Origin: Apostichopus japonicus
Taxonomy: Eukaryota > Echinodermata > Holothuroidea > Aspidochirotida > Stichopodidae
Length of the DNA: 64,000 nucleotides
Reading direction: 5' to 3'
NCBI RefSeq assembly: GCF_037975245.1
Contig: NC_092565.1
Location: forward strand, 17,403,999-17,467,998
A model generated the notes under the pieces. The model did not search any database, was not told the origin of the DNA, and was given only the letters and a program-made list of their open reading frames with translations. Shown piece by piece: positions 24,701 through 36,700 of the stretch. The translations under genes were made by a program, and so were the position numbers. Position 1 is the first letter of the stretch; every line of letters starts with the position of its first letter.

Positions 24701-27700
24701 AACGTCTGGTTCAGTGAACTCGCTGCGAGCAAATATTATGAGCTGCACTAGAGGATTGAGATTCAAGATATGCCTTAGAAGCAATGACATATCAGTGTCT
24801 ACTTATTGAATTTAAACTATCTAGTTGCTCTTAGATTAAGAGGCAGGAGGATGGGCTAAAGAAGTACAAAAAAAATAGGTAGAATGGGTAAGAAAGCTGT
24901 AAGACATCTGGTATAATCCAATATGCTGACTTTTTGCCCGTCTTGGCTTTGGATTATTTTCCATGAAATTCAAAGTAATTTCTTGAATCTAAATAACCAG
25001 CAAGACAATTGAAATAATTTTTAAAAGGCTAAAGCAGACAATAAATTATTTCTTGTTTCAAGAGTCATTTGATAAAATACCACAGGCATTGTTTAGGTTT
25101 GTCATTGTTAAAGTTATCCCATTGATTTCTCCCTTTCCCTCTCTCCTCACCCTCCCTCCCCCCCCCCCCCATGATAACACTATTTGTCTTGCTCAGGTTA
25201 TGTCACCATGGATACTAATCAGGGAATAATGTAGTGTTCAAAATCTTTGTAGTAGTTTTGAATGTTCCGAACCCTTGCCTGATATGAATTGCTACGGTTA
25301 CTGTGTACAAAGCTGCTATACAACATTACACTTGTATAGCAGTGTTCTCATATTGCAAAGGGTTTCGTGATGCGATTCCTGATAAATAAATCCCGGCCTT
25401 AGGAATACAAATATTATAACACAATCATGAAATCTGTGGAAACGGATGTACTCCAAAACAAAATGTCACTTCAAGGTGTGTCATACAGGTGTTGCAAATC
25501 TGTGGCCATTTTAACATATTTGGCAAGTTTTCGGTTCTGATTTTTGTACATTTTGATACTTTTGGAATCTCAAAGCCCACAACATTCCCATTCATTAGCT
25601 TAATTAATCAAGTTTCATTTAAAATAAGGTACAATTGTGTGTAAACAAGGCAAAAAAGCTTAGATTTTTTTTTTTTCATATGAATAATATTATAAAGTAT
25701 GTATAGACTACCAAACCAAATGGGGGGGGGGGGGAGAATGTGATCAGAAGTATGAATCAGTTCCTTCTGAAATAAAAGTTTATGTGCATAAAAAACAAGA
25801 ATGGTGTCTTATTTTGATTAATTACATTCATCTGTCTTGAATAATAGTCATCAACTTTGATAAAAATATCATAAATTGGCTATTAATGGCAAGCGACTCC
25901 AAATCCCATAAGTGCCACAAAAAAAAATGAGTAATTCATGTAGGAGTACAGAAAAAGTTCATAAATCAATTTTTTTAAATTTCTTGGCAAGTGAAAACCT
26001 GATTTTTAAAGAAAGTAGTTATATAAGACATTACCCATGGACAATAAAATTATTTGCATTTCTGTTCCCTATTGTATATGTTAATGTTATCAGGACTGAA
26101 TGAACTTGGTTTATTAAAACATACATTTTCATAAAGTATTTTAAATATGTATATTATATATAGATTTTGAGAAGAAGAAAAGATAATAAAAGTATTATCA
26201 TTTTATGACTGCTTGAACATGACTCACATGGCAATAATCTTATTTATTTTGGTTTCCTTCCTGTAAGCAAAGGAATTTATGCAGTCAGATTGGGGTGGGT
26301 GCACAAGAGTATGCAAAAGCGTGTGTGTGTGAGTGCGTCTGTGACACATGCTCTGGTCCGCAATATTTTGGGAGAGGCAAATTTTAAAATTGCAATAACT
26401 CTACAACCTTAATCAGATGATATCCAAACTTGGAATACAGTTATTGGTTAATAGCTGGTACATGTGGGCATAAATATTATGATATTGGGTGACGACATAC
26501 CTGTACAACACTAAAAGCAAGGAACCAAAGTGCCCATTGAGCTCTTGTACAGTATATTCACTTAATATTTATTAAAAAAAAAAAAATCTTTACATTTACA
26601 GGTGAATCTGGTCCAGTGTAAAACAATGAAGGTGCTACTGTTGTTTAATACTGGCAACATTCATAACACCATGAGGCCATACCTCACCTGTTTACACAAC
26701 CATCTAATGGTGCTGTCCACTTGGCTATACCCACAAAGTTACCATCTCTTTTGTTCGACCCTGTGGGAGATGATCATGCAAGTAAGTATTAAAAAAAAAC
26801 TTCATCACAAACAACATTAGAAAGCTCACACTTTTGAAAAAGGGATATTTCAGGGCTTGGCTTTTTGCAATTTATTTATTTCTATTTAGCTCTAGAAGGA
26901 GCTAAATAGAAGCAAAGTTGCGGGGAAGATGTAATGGCGTTGTATCAAATGTCAATTGTCTACTGTATAGAAAGCAAGGATGTGGGGGGAGTCAGGGGGT
27001 TTGGTGAGGTGGGTGTCGTCTTTAAAAATCACTCTACGAATCATGTTCAATGAGTATAGATACATTAACATCGTCTACATTCGACTGTCACATTACACTA
27101 TGTTAATGTACTGTCAAGTAATCTTGGCTACTTCCATTCAAAATTTAGTTTTATCTCTCAATTTGCTTCTGAAATAATATGAGAGATACCAATGGTTCTG
27201 CTTGCAATTAATCTTGAAATGCACACCCCTAAATTTCTAAAAATGACCATCAAAATGTAAAGTCTTCTTTAATGAATGAGACATTCCACTTCCTCCATAA
27301 AAGTGATAGTAAATTGTTAGCATCTGGGAGATGATTATTTTCACTTTCTCCAGGGGTTGTTTCCTCTGTCTGAACTTTATTTATCTGGCTGCAAAACCTT
27401 CATTAATATGGCTCCATTCTCATCATTTGACTATTAACATGCCATTGTAGTTTAAAAATTCATCTCAAAGTGATAAAACAAGTTTCAAAAGTCAGGAAGA
27501 TGTAACCAACAGTTCATAGCAATATTAATTCATTTATTTCCAGAACAATACTTTTCTCTTTGGAAGACATAGCATGGATACAGCAACTTTAAATGTCAGA
27601 GAGGATAACAATCTTTACGATTAATGCAAAGATCTGACAATATGGAATTTATGGGAGTGTTTTCTTTCACCACGGCACAGTGTCTGCAAAATCGAGCGGC

Positions 27701-30700
27701 AGGCTCTATTATAACATGCCCTACGCTAACATGCATTACTCACTCCTGCTTCAGTTCTTCCTGTGCTAGGTGGGAGGAGAGCATGGGGAGGTGGGGGAGA
27801 GAAGGGGAGGTGGGGTAGAAAAGGGGGAGGTGAGGGAGAGAAAGGGGGAGCTGGAGAGAGAAGGGGAGGTGAGGGGGGTGGGAGAGAGTATCACTTTCCA
27901 TTTCAATTCCTTATGAACACCCTCATAGCTGAGATATCTTTGTTTGAACAACAATTGTTTACAATATGTTCTTTTAATATAAATAATAAGGATTGTATAT
28001 TTCAGGAAAAGATCTGCACTGGCATATAGACTTTATTGTTTTCTTTAGGCATTGACATAAAAGAAAGTTTAACGTTTGAAATATCTTAACATTCTAGTGT
28101 TGTCATATGTACTACAAGGTGTTTTCATTTCCCTATCTTCATCCAATTTCTAGGTTTAACTTAAATTTTCTCTCATGGATTAAATCATTCCTTTTGCATT
28201 AAATATAGGACATCTCGGATACAGTGAAGATAATTCCACAACTTGCCAAAAAAAGTGAGCAGTTTGCTGGGAGACTTATCCAGTTTGTTGCTGTGAGTAG
28301 CATTTTCTTTTCTCATTTGTACTTTGCTTTCTCACACCGAATGATATGTTACAATCCGAGTTGATGGGGGGGGGGGGGGAGAAAACTGACTTTTTTTCAA
28401 TTTTGTCCCTCATTGAACTTAGATGTTTTATTTTTACCCTACCCCACGTACACAAGTCTATTTTTACTCAACAAACACTAAGATCCTATGATTCACTCGT
28501 AGAGTTTTAGTTTTAGTTTTTCTGGTGTTAGCATAAGGCCACATTCACTTCCGCAAATTATTTGAATAAAACATAATATTTTCTGGTGTTTTCATCTGGG
28601 GTACACTAATCACTTGCAAAATGAAGATTCTGTTTCTCATCAAAAGAGCTTCAGCTGCTGTTTATCTGATATTTCAGAATAAAATTTTACTTTAGTAGGC
28701 ATGGCATGGATCTCTGTGGGTGGAAATATGAGTTCAATTTTTTTTTTAAGTATACAGAGAGACATTTTAGCAATATTTTCTATTTACTTCCATTTATGGC
28801 TTTCAAAAATTTATAATAGCTGGTCACTTAGACTGTCTAGACACAAATCTCTAGAGAATCTGCAAAAAAGTTATCATTCATCTAAAAGAAACTCAAAATA
28901 ACTTCATGCTGCTTTGGTTGATGTATAGGGTATCAAGAAGAGTAGGCGGGGGAGGAGTGGGTGGACAGATGGGGGAGGTGTGGGAATCATTGATGAGGGA
29001 TGCTATGACAAATGAATTTTGAAGCTTGGTGTTTGTGCTTTCGATTTGTCCTAAAACATAAGACATTTGAGGTGTTTATTTTATAGTAGAAACTGTGTTT
29101 GCTAAAACAAACATATGCTCCAGATCCTGTGTAAGGAGCAGCTGTGAAATGTCAGTTGTTGTAATAGAAAAATATCTGTAAATCTTCACTGTACAATGGT
29201 ATTATACAGCTAACAGTAGTGACAGGCCAGGCATTCTGAACTATATCCAAATGATTCCCTATAACACAGATATAGGTCATCATGTGTATAACTAGGGTCT
29301 TTTGTCTGCCAGCTTCAAGGCAATAGTTACATTGGGTCTTTGCCAACCACCCCCCTCCCCTGCCACCAAAATTGGAATTTGGAATAGCTATGAAACTTGC
29401 AGACAGTTTACATTTTGTGCATTTCATTATTATAACAGTCACCATCTATTTCCATGTAGCACCATATGTTGTTCATTTCTTAAAATGTTAGTTCAGTAGG
29501 CTAAGAATACCTGCAAGGATTTCTTTCATTCCATCTTGAAAAAAAGAAAATCAGCTGACATTTTATTTCTTATGAAGAGACTTACAGTCACAATAGTTAT
29601 CTTTGTTGAAACATAACTGCTAACTCAGCACCTGAGAAGTCTTGTATTTTACTAGAAAAATTTAAACCAAGAAATATCTGTCAAAAATAAATTTTAGAGA
29701 ACATGATGTCCATTTTGCAATCTGCAGGATAAAACAGAGCCAGCTGTTGGTGGTAGATATAGATAACAACACTGTTAGATTAATTAAAAGTTGAATAAAT
29801 ATTAGTTAGTGTAAGCATGTATCTTCATTCATCATGTAGCAATAGGAAAAATGTACAAGAAAGGCAAGCTGATAAACAGCTAGAACTTGAGAAAAATGTT
29901 ATCATAAATTACTGATATTGAAAAAGTGTGATAAAAATCAAAAGTGAAATCCAAGGGACACTTACATGTTTGCTTGTCAATCAGAGAGCATCTCTTTGAA
30001 TTTTGGTAGCATTTACTGTTCAAGTATCTTTTTTCAAGATATGTAAATTATGTGATGAGGTCTTTTGAAGCATTTGTCAAAATTTGTCAAGACAGGGTGA
30101 TTTTTAGGGAAGAGTAATGAAAGGCCTCTCCTTCTATCACATTTCAGTAATGTTACCATTTCTCTAATCATTCAATAAAGTCTGAATATTTGTAGAAGGA
30201 GATGTGTTTACTACTTTACTTTACTTACATGAATCATCCTTTCTCTCTCAGTATTTATTTTGTCATTTCTTTTCCTGTGTGGTGCTCCATGAGAGAAGCC
30301 TTTTGAAAACTGGTGGAGGTCAAAGGTCATTTGAGGTTGACATATGTCAAATCTGAAAACCTTGTAAAAACGATAACTATGAAAGGACATATTGGGTGTT
30401 TCACACACCTACAAAATCCACTTTTTTTTTCATCTTTTCTCAATAGTTAGTAAAGTTGAACATTGAGAATGTTATATTCATAATTCATTCATTTGAACAA
30501 TGACAATTTACTGATCGAAAAAATCATTTAATACTTGAATATTAATTTCAGAGGATAATTTTTTTTTCAAAAATTTTAGTGCAACTATATATTTTGGCCA
30601 TTTTATTATCTCCAAGAAAGTAACATTCTTTATTTTTATCACAGAATCTCAGGAAACATGAATGTTTTTATTGTGGATATACATTTTTTTTACATGCCAT

Positions 30701-33700
30701 CAATTTTTATCCTATATAGTGATCAATATTTGTGCCCAAGTTTAACATTCTAAAAGTTGCTAAAAAAATTCTCACATTCTGAGAAAAAAATGTAACCCCC
30801 CAAATTATTTCCCAGAAATCAAGGACAAATAAATACGATTAAAATTCAATATATGAAAATTATTTGCAGGTAGATGTGAAATGCTGGGTTGAAATTTTCA
30901 TCATAAATTAAGCGATTAAATTTCAATATGGGGAAATATTTGCAGGTTGATATGAAGTGCTGGGTTGAAATTTTCATCATACATTACCAAGACATTTTCA
31001 TTCAATGAACACCTTATTACTAAAATTTTATTTTCAATTTCTTTTGAAAATCAGTCATGCATTATTAAACTTTCCATCTTATTCTTGTATCTTGGCAGAA
31101 ATTACTGAAGGAATTTACTCAGGAACCGTACGGAAGACTAAGCTCCGAAAAATGTTTGATTCTTGGGGTAAATATTCCACATTTACTTTGCTCTTTCAAG
31201 ATGGAAGTTAAACTTTTCAAGCTAATTGACCTACATTGAAAAGAGATCTTATGATTGAATAGTATTGCAAGAATTATTATGCAAAACCTGCTTTAATGAA
31301 TACTAACAAACAAAAGAAAAGGATGACATGAGAACCCACATTTGATCGTTTTTCTCTTATTAAACAACAAAATAGAACCGAAGAAACCAATGAGAGACCT
31401 AAAGCCTCATTGAAGTAACTTCACATATTAATATCGAATATCATAAATAAGAAGAGTAATTTCACCATAAAAAAGTATAGTCTTTTAGTTTTGGATTCCT
31501 TGCCGAGGGTAGAAGGAATCTATGCGATGGTGATAGCGTGTGTGTGTATGTGACACTTGCTCGTAAACGCTCTAACTTTGGAATGATAACTGGGGTACAT
31601 TTCATATTTGGTACGTAGGTTCCCCTTAGGTAGAACTGGTTTGTGATTGAGGTCAGCATGGGTCAAAGTCTAAAATCATTGTTCACACAATGTCTCAAGA
31701 AGTAGAAGCATTTAATAGGAAGTTCAAAATTTTTGTGTAGCTTTATGATCTGTATCGTTTTTCATGAATGTCAAAAGTCATTTGTGGGATAAAAGTTTGA
31801 AAATCTTGTACACATGATATCTCATGGAAGGTTGCCTGTGCAGTATTTGGCATTTGGCATTATTTCAGTGAACCCTTTTGTTTGTGGTGGAGGTCAATGG
31901 TCATTTGGGGTCAGCAGAGGGCAAAATGTGATATATCAAAGGTGCTAAATCTCCAAAACCAGAACATGAAAGGAGCTCATATATAAATGAATATTGTGTA
32001 TTGTATAGTTGTACACAATTTGATGTAGGTCAGAGTTCATTTAAGGTCACAGTTGTCAAAACTTTAACACTATGTAAATATGATGTTTCCGACTAGAAAG
32101 CTGCAGCAGCTGGTATATATGGCTATGGCTTCTCTATGAGTACAAGAACCTGATTGTTTTTGGTGGAGGGTACATGTCATTTTGGGTTCAGCAGAGGTTA
32201 CACTCTGGAAATTTTAAACTTGACATGATAGGATACTGTAGGCAGTTTCATCAAATGTCATATTTGGCATATGACTTTCCTATAATGAGTAAATGAGCCT
32301 ATTAATTCTTTGTGAAGTTCAAAGCGCATTTGAGGTCAGTAAGGGGGGAAGTGTTAAAGCCTTAAAAGCACTATAGCTGGATAACTTTGTTTTTAAGTTG
32401 AGAATTCTAAATTGCTTCAAGTCAATGGTTGTTTAAAGCCAGCAGCATTCAACCCCAGAAAACCTTTCTTCTTGGTTAGGGGTGTGGTCAGTAATAAGTT
32501 TGGTTTCAGCATGACATATCGTGCAAGGACATGGTGTACAGGAAAACACATAATTGGTCACAGCTTAATTAATATTGTTGTTATGAAATTTAGAATGATT
32601 TGTATATTTAAGAACCTCAATAGTAATTCCTGAAAGTTACCACCATGTAAGGGTAATATTTCATTGCCCTCATTATCTTTACATGGTCCATGCTCTCACA
32701 ATACTTATTTGGTACAGGTTTAAGATGCTGTTTAAGATGTCGTTTGTATCCAAGCTTAATCAGAAATTACTGCACAATATGTTAAACTGCTCTGAATTCT
32801 CAATATTAAAGGCCTCAGGGATTAAATCTGACACAAAACTCTTGAATTTAACTTATATACAGTTGCCCCTAATTGAAGTGTTATAAAAACAAGTACATTT
32901 AGTGACAGATATTGTCCAAATATTAGCCCAAACATGATGCTGATGGAAGGTCATTTGAAACCTTGTAAGAGTGCAAACTCAATTCTATGATGAATGGCTT
33001 TTCTGTGTCACTAACTGTCATAGGATTTGATCTTCCCTCACATAAGTGGCTGAGAGGGTTTTCCACAACCACTAATGATTGTTATATGTCACCAACATTC
33101 AGAAGGGTAGCAACTTTGCAATGATCAAGTTATCTAGCATGTTGTTCTGATACTTTGACTTCAGGACACATTTTCTTCAGTTGCTCCATCAATCAGGTGA
33201 TTCCATGCACAATTTAAACTTATAAGGCAAAGGAATTACTAAGCCTGCTGGCTCTCTGGTTTATCCAAAAATAGTCTTTCGTCACACCTACCTGAAAAGG
33301 ACGTTTACAAGATCCTCTTCATGTTTTATTCTATATATTATGCAGCAGGAAGAAAAATCATCCTAGGTAAAGGGTCTACTTATTTGTTGTGGCATTATAA
33401 TGAAGATGTGCATTTACAAATTGAGTATCAGATTGCTCAAGAAGCACACAGAATACCACTGTCAAGGAGTTGAGATACTTGTAGACTTAATGAAACTGAA
33501 TTGGTGTCTTTTTACAGCAATGTTCTGCTGTATTTTAGAAGTGCATGTCAAGAGGGAAACCTAGAAAAAGAAAAAAAGGGGGTAACATAAATGCCAGACT
33601 TGTCGTGTTTCATTTTCAGATTTTATCAAGTATGAAAAGTTTTACCGACTTGTTTTGGTTTCGTCATAAAACCAAACAGAACTTATATCGTTCAGTGCGC

Positions 33701-36700
33701 TTTTCAACTGTAACATGTACAAAATGTGCATTAGTTATGTATTTTTTGTAGGAGAAACTTTAGTAGTTGACTCCATTTAATGTTAATAGGGATCTCTTGT
33801 TTCATCAAGAAAGAAATCAGGTTTGAAGCAGCTCACCTGCAGATGTTTCTAGAATTTATAGTGAAGCAAGATATAGAGGATATTCTTGCAGAAACTCCAT
33901 CTGAGATGCAGTTGGAAAAGTTCTTGTGTCCGTTTTTCTTTTCCTTTTCTTGACAGGGCATGTGAGTTATAGAAAAGTTTGTGGATAGATATCATGATAT
34001 CACTATAAAAGTATGGATGTTGGCCGGAATCTCAGTACTGCTTTTAATTTATTACCAGATGTTCACTCAAAGGAGTTCTATTTAATATCGTCCAAGAATC
34101 GAAGCATCCAATTACGTTGGTTGCAATTCATTTTACAACAGGACCTGAAACCAAATTTCGATCAAAACGCAGTTCGTTAGTTTTGACAGTCAGTTTTCCC
34201 GTTTGAATAATTCCAAAAATGAAAAAAAAAAAAAAATCTTTAGACATTTTCTGATTTGCTTCTGCATGAAACGAGGCGTGCGGAAGATGATTTGTTAGCA
34301 ATGCAACTGTTTCATTTTAATTGCTAATTGTTATTCTCACCTTGAAAAACTTGTGGAGGGTGTATTCGTTTGATAAATTAGAACGACATTTGGTGGGTAA
34401 GTTGGTAAATTTGTCAGAAAATGGTGATTAAATGCAAAAAATACCTATTTTGGCATATTATCCGCATTGTAATTTGGAAGCAAACCATCAGGTCAGTTCT
34501 TAACACTTTCACGTTTTCTCTACAGCAACCTATACTGAAAGTTCTCGAGTTGTACACACTGCCAACTTCAACTATTATCGCAACTTACCAGAAAATACTT
34601 GCTCAGGTAAGTAGGTGTTTGTAATTAAATTTCCTTGATTTTGTTTCAGTAAGCAAACACCACAACCTACCATAAGTAAACTTTAATGAAAAATTTGATG
34701 GAGATGATGATAGTAAAATGATGAACTTTCAACATGTCATGTATGTTACAGATGTCTTATGAAAATTTCTGATTTTAGTTTAACTAATGGTGATGCCACC
34801 ATCAGATGGCAATGTTTAGATATATGTAAAGGAGCTGACTGATGGTGCAATGTTCCCCCAGCAAAAACACAGTCATTATGCCCACCGTGCCCCTCTCCCC
34901 CTCCTTTTGGAGGCTGTGGAAGCTAGTGGGCCACAATGAGATGATGCTGTAAGGCTAATGACAACTCTGATATTTTACTTGTCTGTAGTCTTGAATTTTG
35001 GTCTCCAGATTAAGGAGGTTTACTCGTTTAAAACTTGGCTTTGGACAATCCTTTAAATGAGTTAAACCGTTGTATTCCTTCAGAATTGGTCGAGTGGATA
35101 CCTTCATTCTTCGTGTGGATTCCTCTCCCAAGCACTTCTTGATTTCTTGTCTTTGAATCTACATCAGAAGAGGAAGTGTTTCACCGTCTCTCACCTGTCA
35201 ACGACTCTACAAAAGTACAAAGAGGAACAGCGTGATGAAGACAAACCAAGTAAGCTTGGAACATTAAGGGAGAGGGAACTGGGAAGGATAGAGAAAAAAA
35301 GAGGTGCAGGGGTAGGGGGGGGGGGGGTTATGTCAGAATCTGAGGTGATGTCATTCATGGAAATAATAGTCAAGTAGATAAATGAGGTCATATCTAAGAT
35401 GCAAGCAAAACACTAATATTTTTTACTAGATCTTTCAGGGCGATGTGCATACAATGTCCTTGTAAAATGACATCATATCTGGCATTCAGTGGTTTCAATA
35501 ACCAAACCATACAGTAGCAAGGGTTGCTAGGTACAACTTGAATAAGCATTTAGTTAGCCATTCTGTTGATTACAAGTTCAATTGTAATGATTGTTATTGT
35601 TATGTGTTTTTTTGTTGTATATCTTTTCTATTCCTTTCCTGGTTATCATATCAGTCAATTAAAATTTCAAACATTAAGTAAAAGTAACCAGTCATATCTT
35701 TCCTTATGAGTAGCATAATAAGTGACAAAACTTCATGATTACATTACAAGCTAGTTTACATCGGCTGTTGCTTAGTACATTTTATACCAGAACTCTGTCA
35801 TGAACAGTTTCTGTAAAACTGGGAAATCTTGTTTAATAGTGTTTCATAAGATTGCATGTGAAAAATGAACATTTAACAGAATGATGGTACTTGTATCTTT
35901 TGTAGATCAGTCTGTTAACACCTCGAAGGAGGAATGGACGTTGGGCGTGGTCAACGAAATGATGGAGAGACGACTTCTCCATCCAGTGACGGGAGGTCCG
36001 CAAGGGAGCACTAGCGGCACCGGTGAGGGAAATTCAATTTTACACTCTCAGTTTATTACAGGGATTTATTTAATCCTGAAACATGTGAGGTGTATCGTCA
36101 TATCATGTCGTATCACCAAATTGATTTTTATTATAGAGTTTTATGTATTTTGTAGGTAGCAAGAGAGGTGAATAGTTTGATGAGAACATATCAGCTGTCT
36201 TTTTCTTGTTGTAATGTGCAGCTGATTTATCACAGAAGAAATTAATATTCTTCAAATAAATTGCATATTCGGGAGCCAGGACCTAACTATTTCATTGCCT
36301 GCTAGACCGACCACTTGAAGGATAAAAGGGAGAGGAATAGGTTTGGTATGAAAGCTGGCAGGATTATTATTCTAGGCCATCTTCAAATTTAGATTTCTGT
36401 TTCCTGGAATAGCAGGGGTCTAATTTCAAGCCCAAATTATTTTGTTTTAGACAGCCACCTATTGAGAGGGGATAAAATATGAAGATTTGGTTTAAGTAAA
36501 GGCAGTGTGAAAGGCTTTAATCTTTTGCGTAAATGTCACATTGTCTGCCAGCGGGCAATGCCTTCAAGGTAATTTCAAACATTATGGAAGTATGTCAGTG
36601 TTTCTTATGTAAAATTATTAGTTTTTCTTATCAAAAAAATATAATGAGAATAATCTGAACCATCATACTTGAATGTGTCATGTTATACTCAGCAACATGT

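Larger units (their letters stand above)
28293..31098 (+). other. Intron 20
   Basis: 2.8 kb. Contains a poly-G run (28367-28379), a half-site repeat copy (30225-30410) and a 76-bp tandem duplication (30837-30988). No gene in the rest. Confidence 0.5.

Noticed and set aside
27763-28029. Gly/Arg/Glu-rich ORF
   Set aside because: Product of the purine-rich tract.
33790-33953. Extra exon in intron 21 (frame with ISCFIKKEIRFEAAHLQ)
   Set aside because: Neighbouring exons require phase 0, in which this stretch has a stop; there is no suitable donor, and exon 21 at 31099 already fills the family position.
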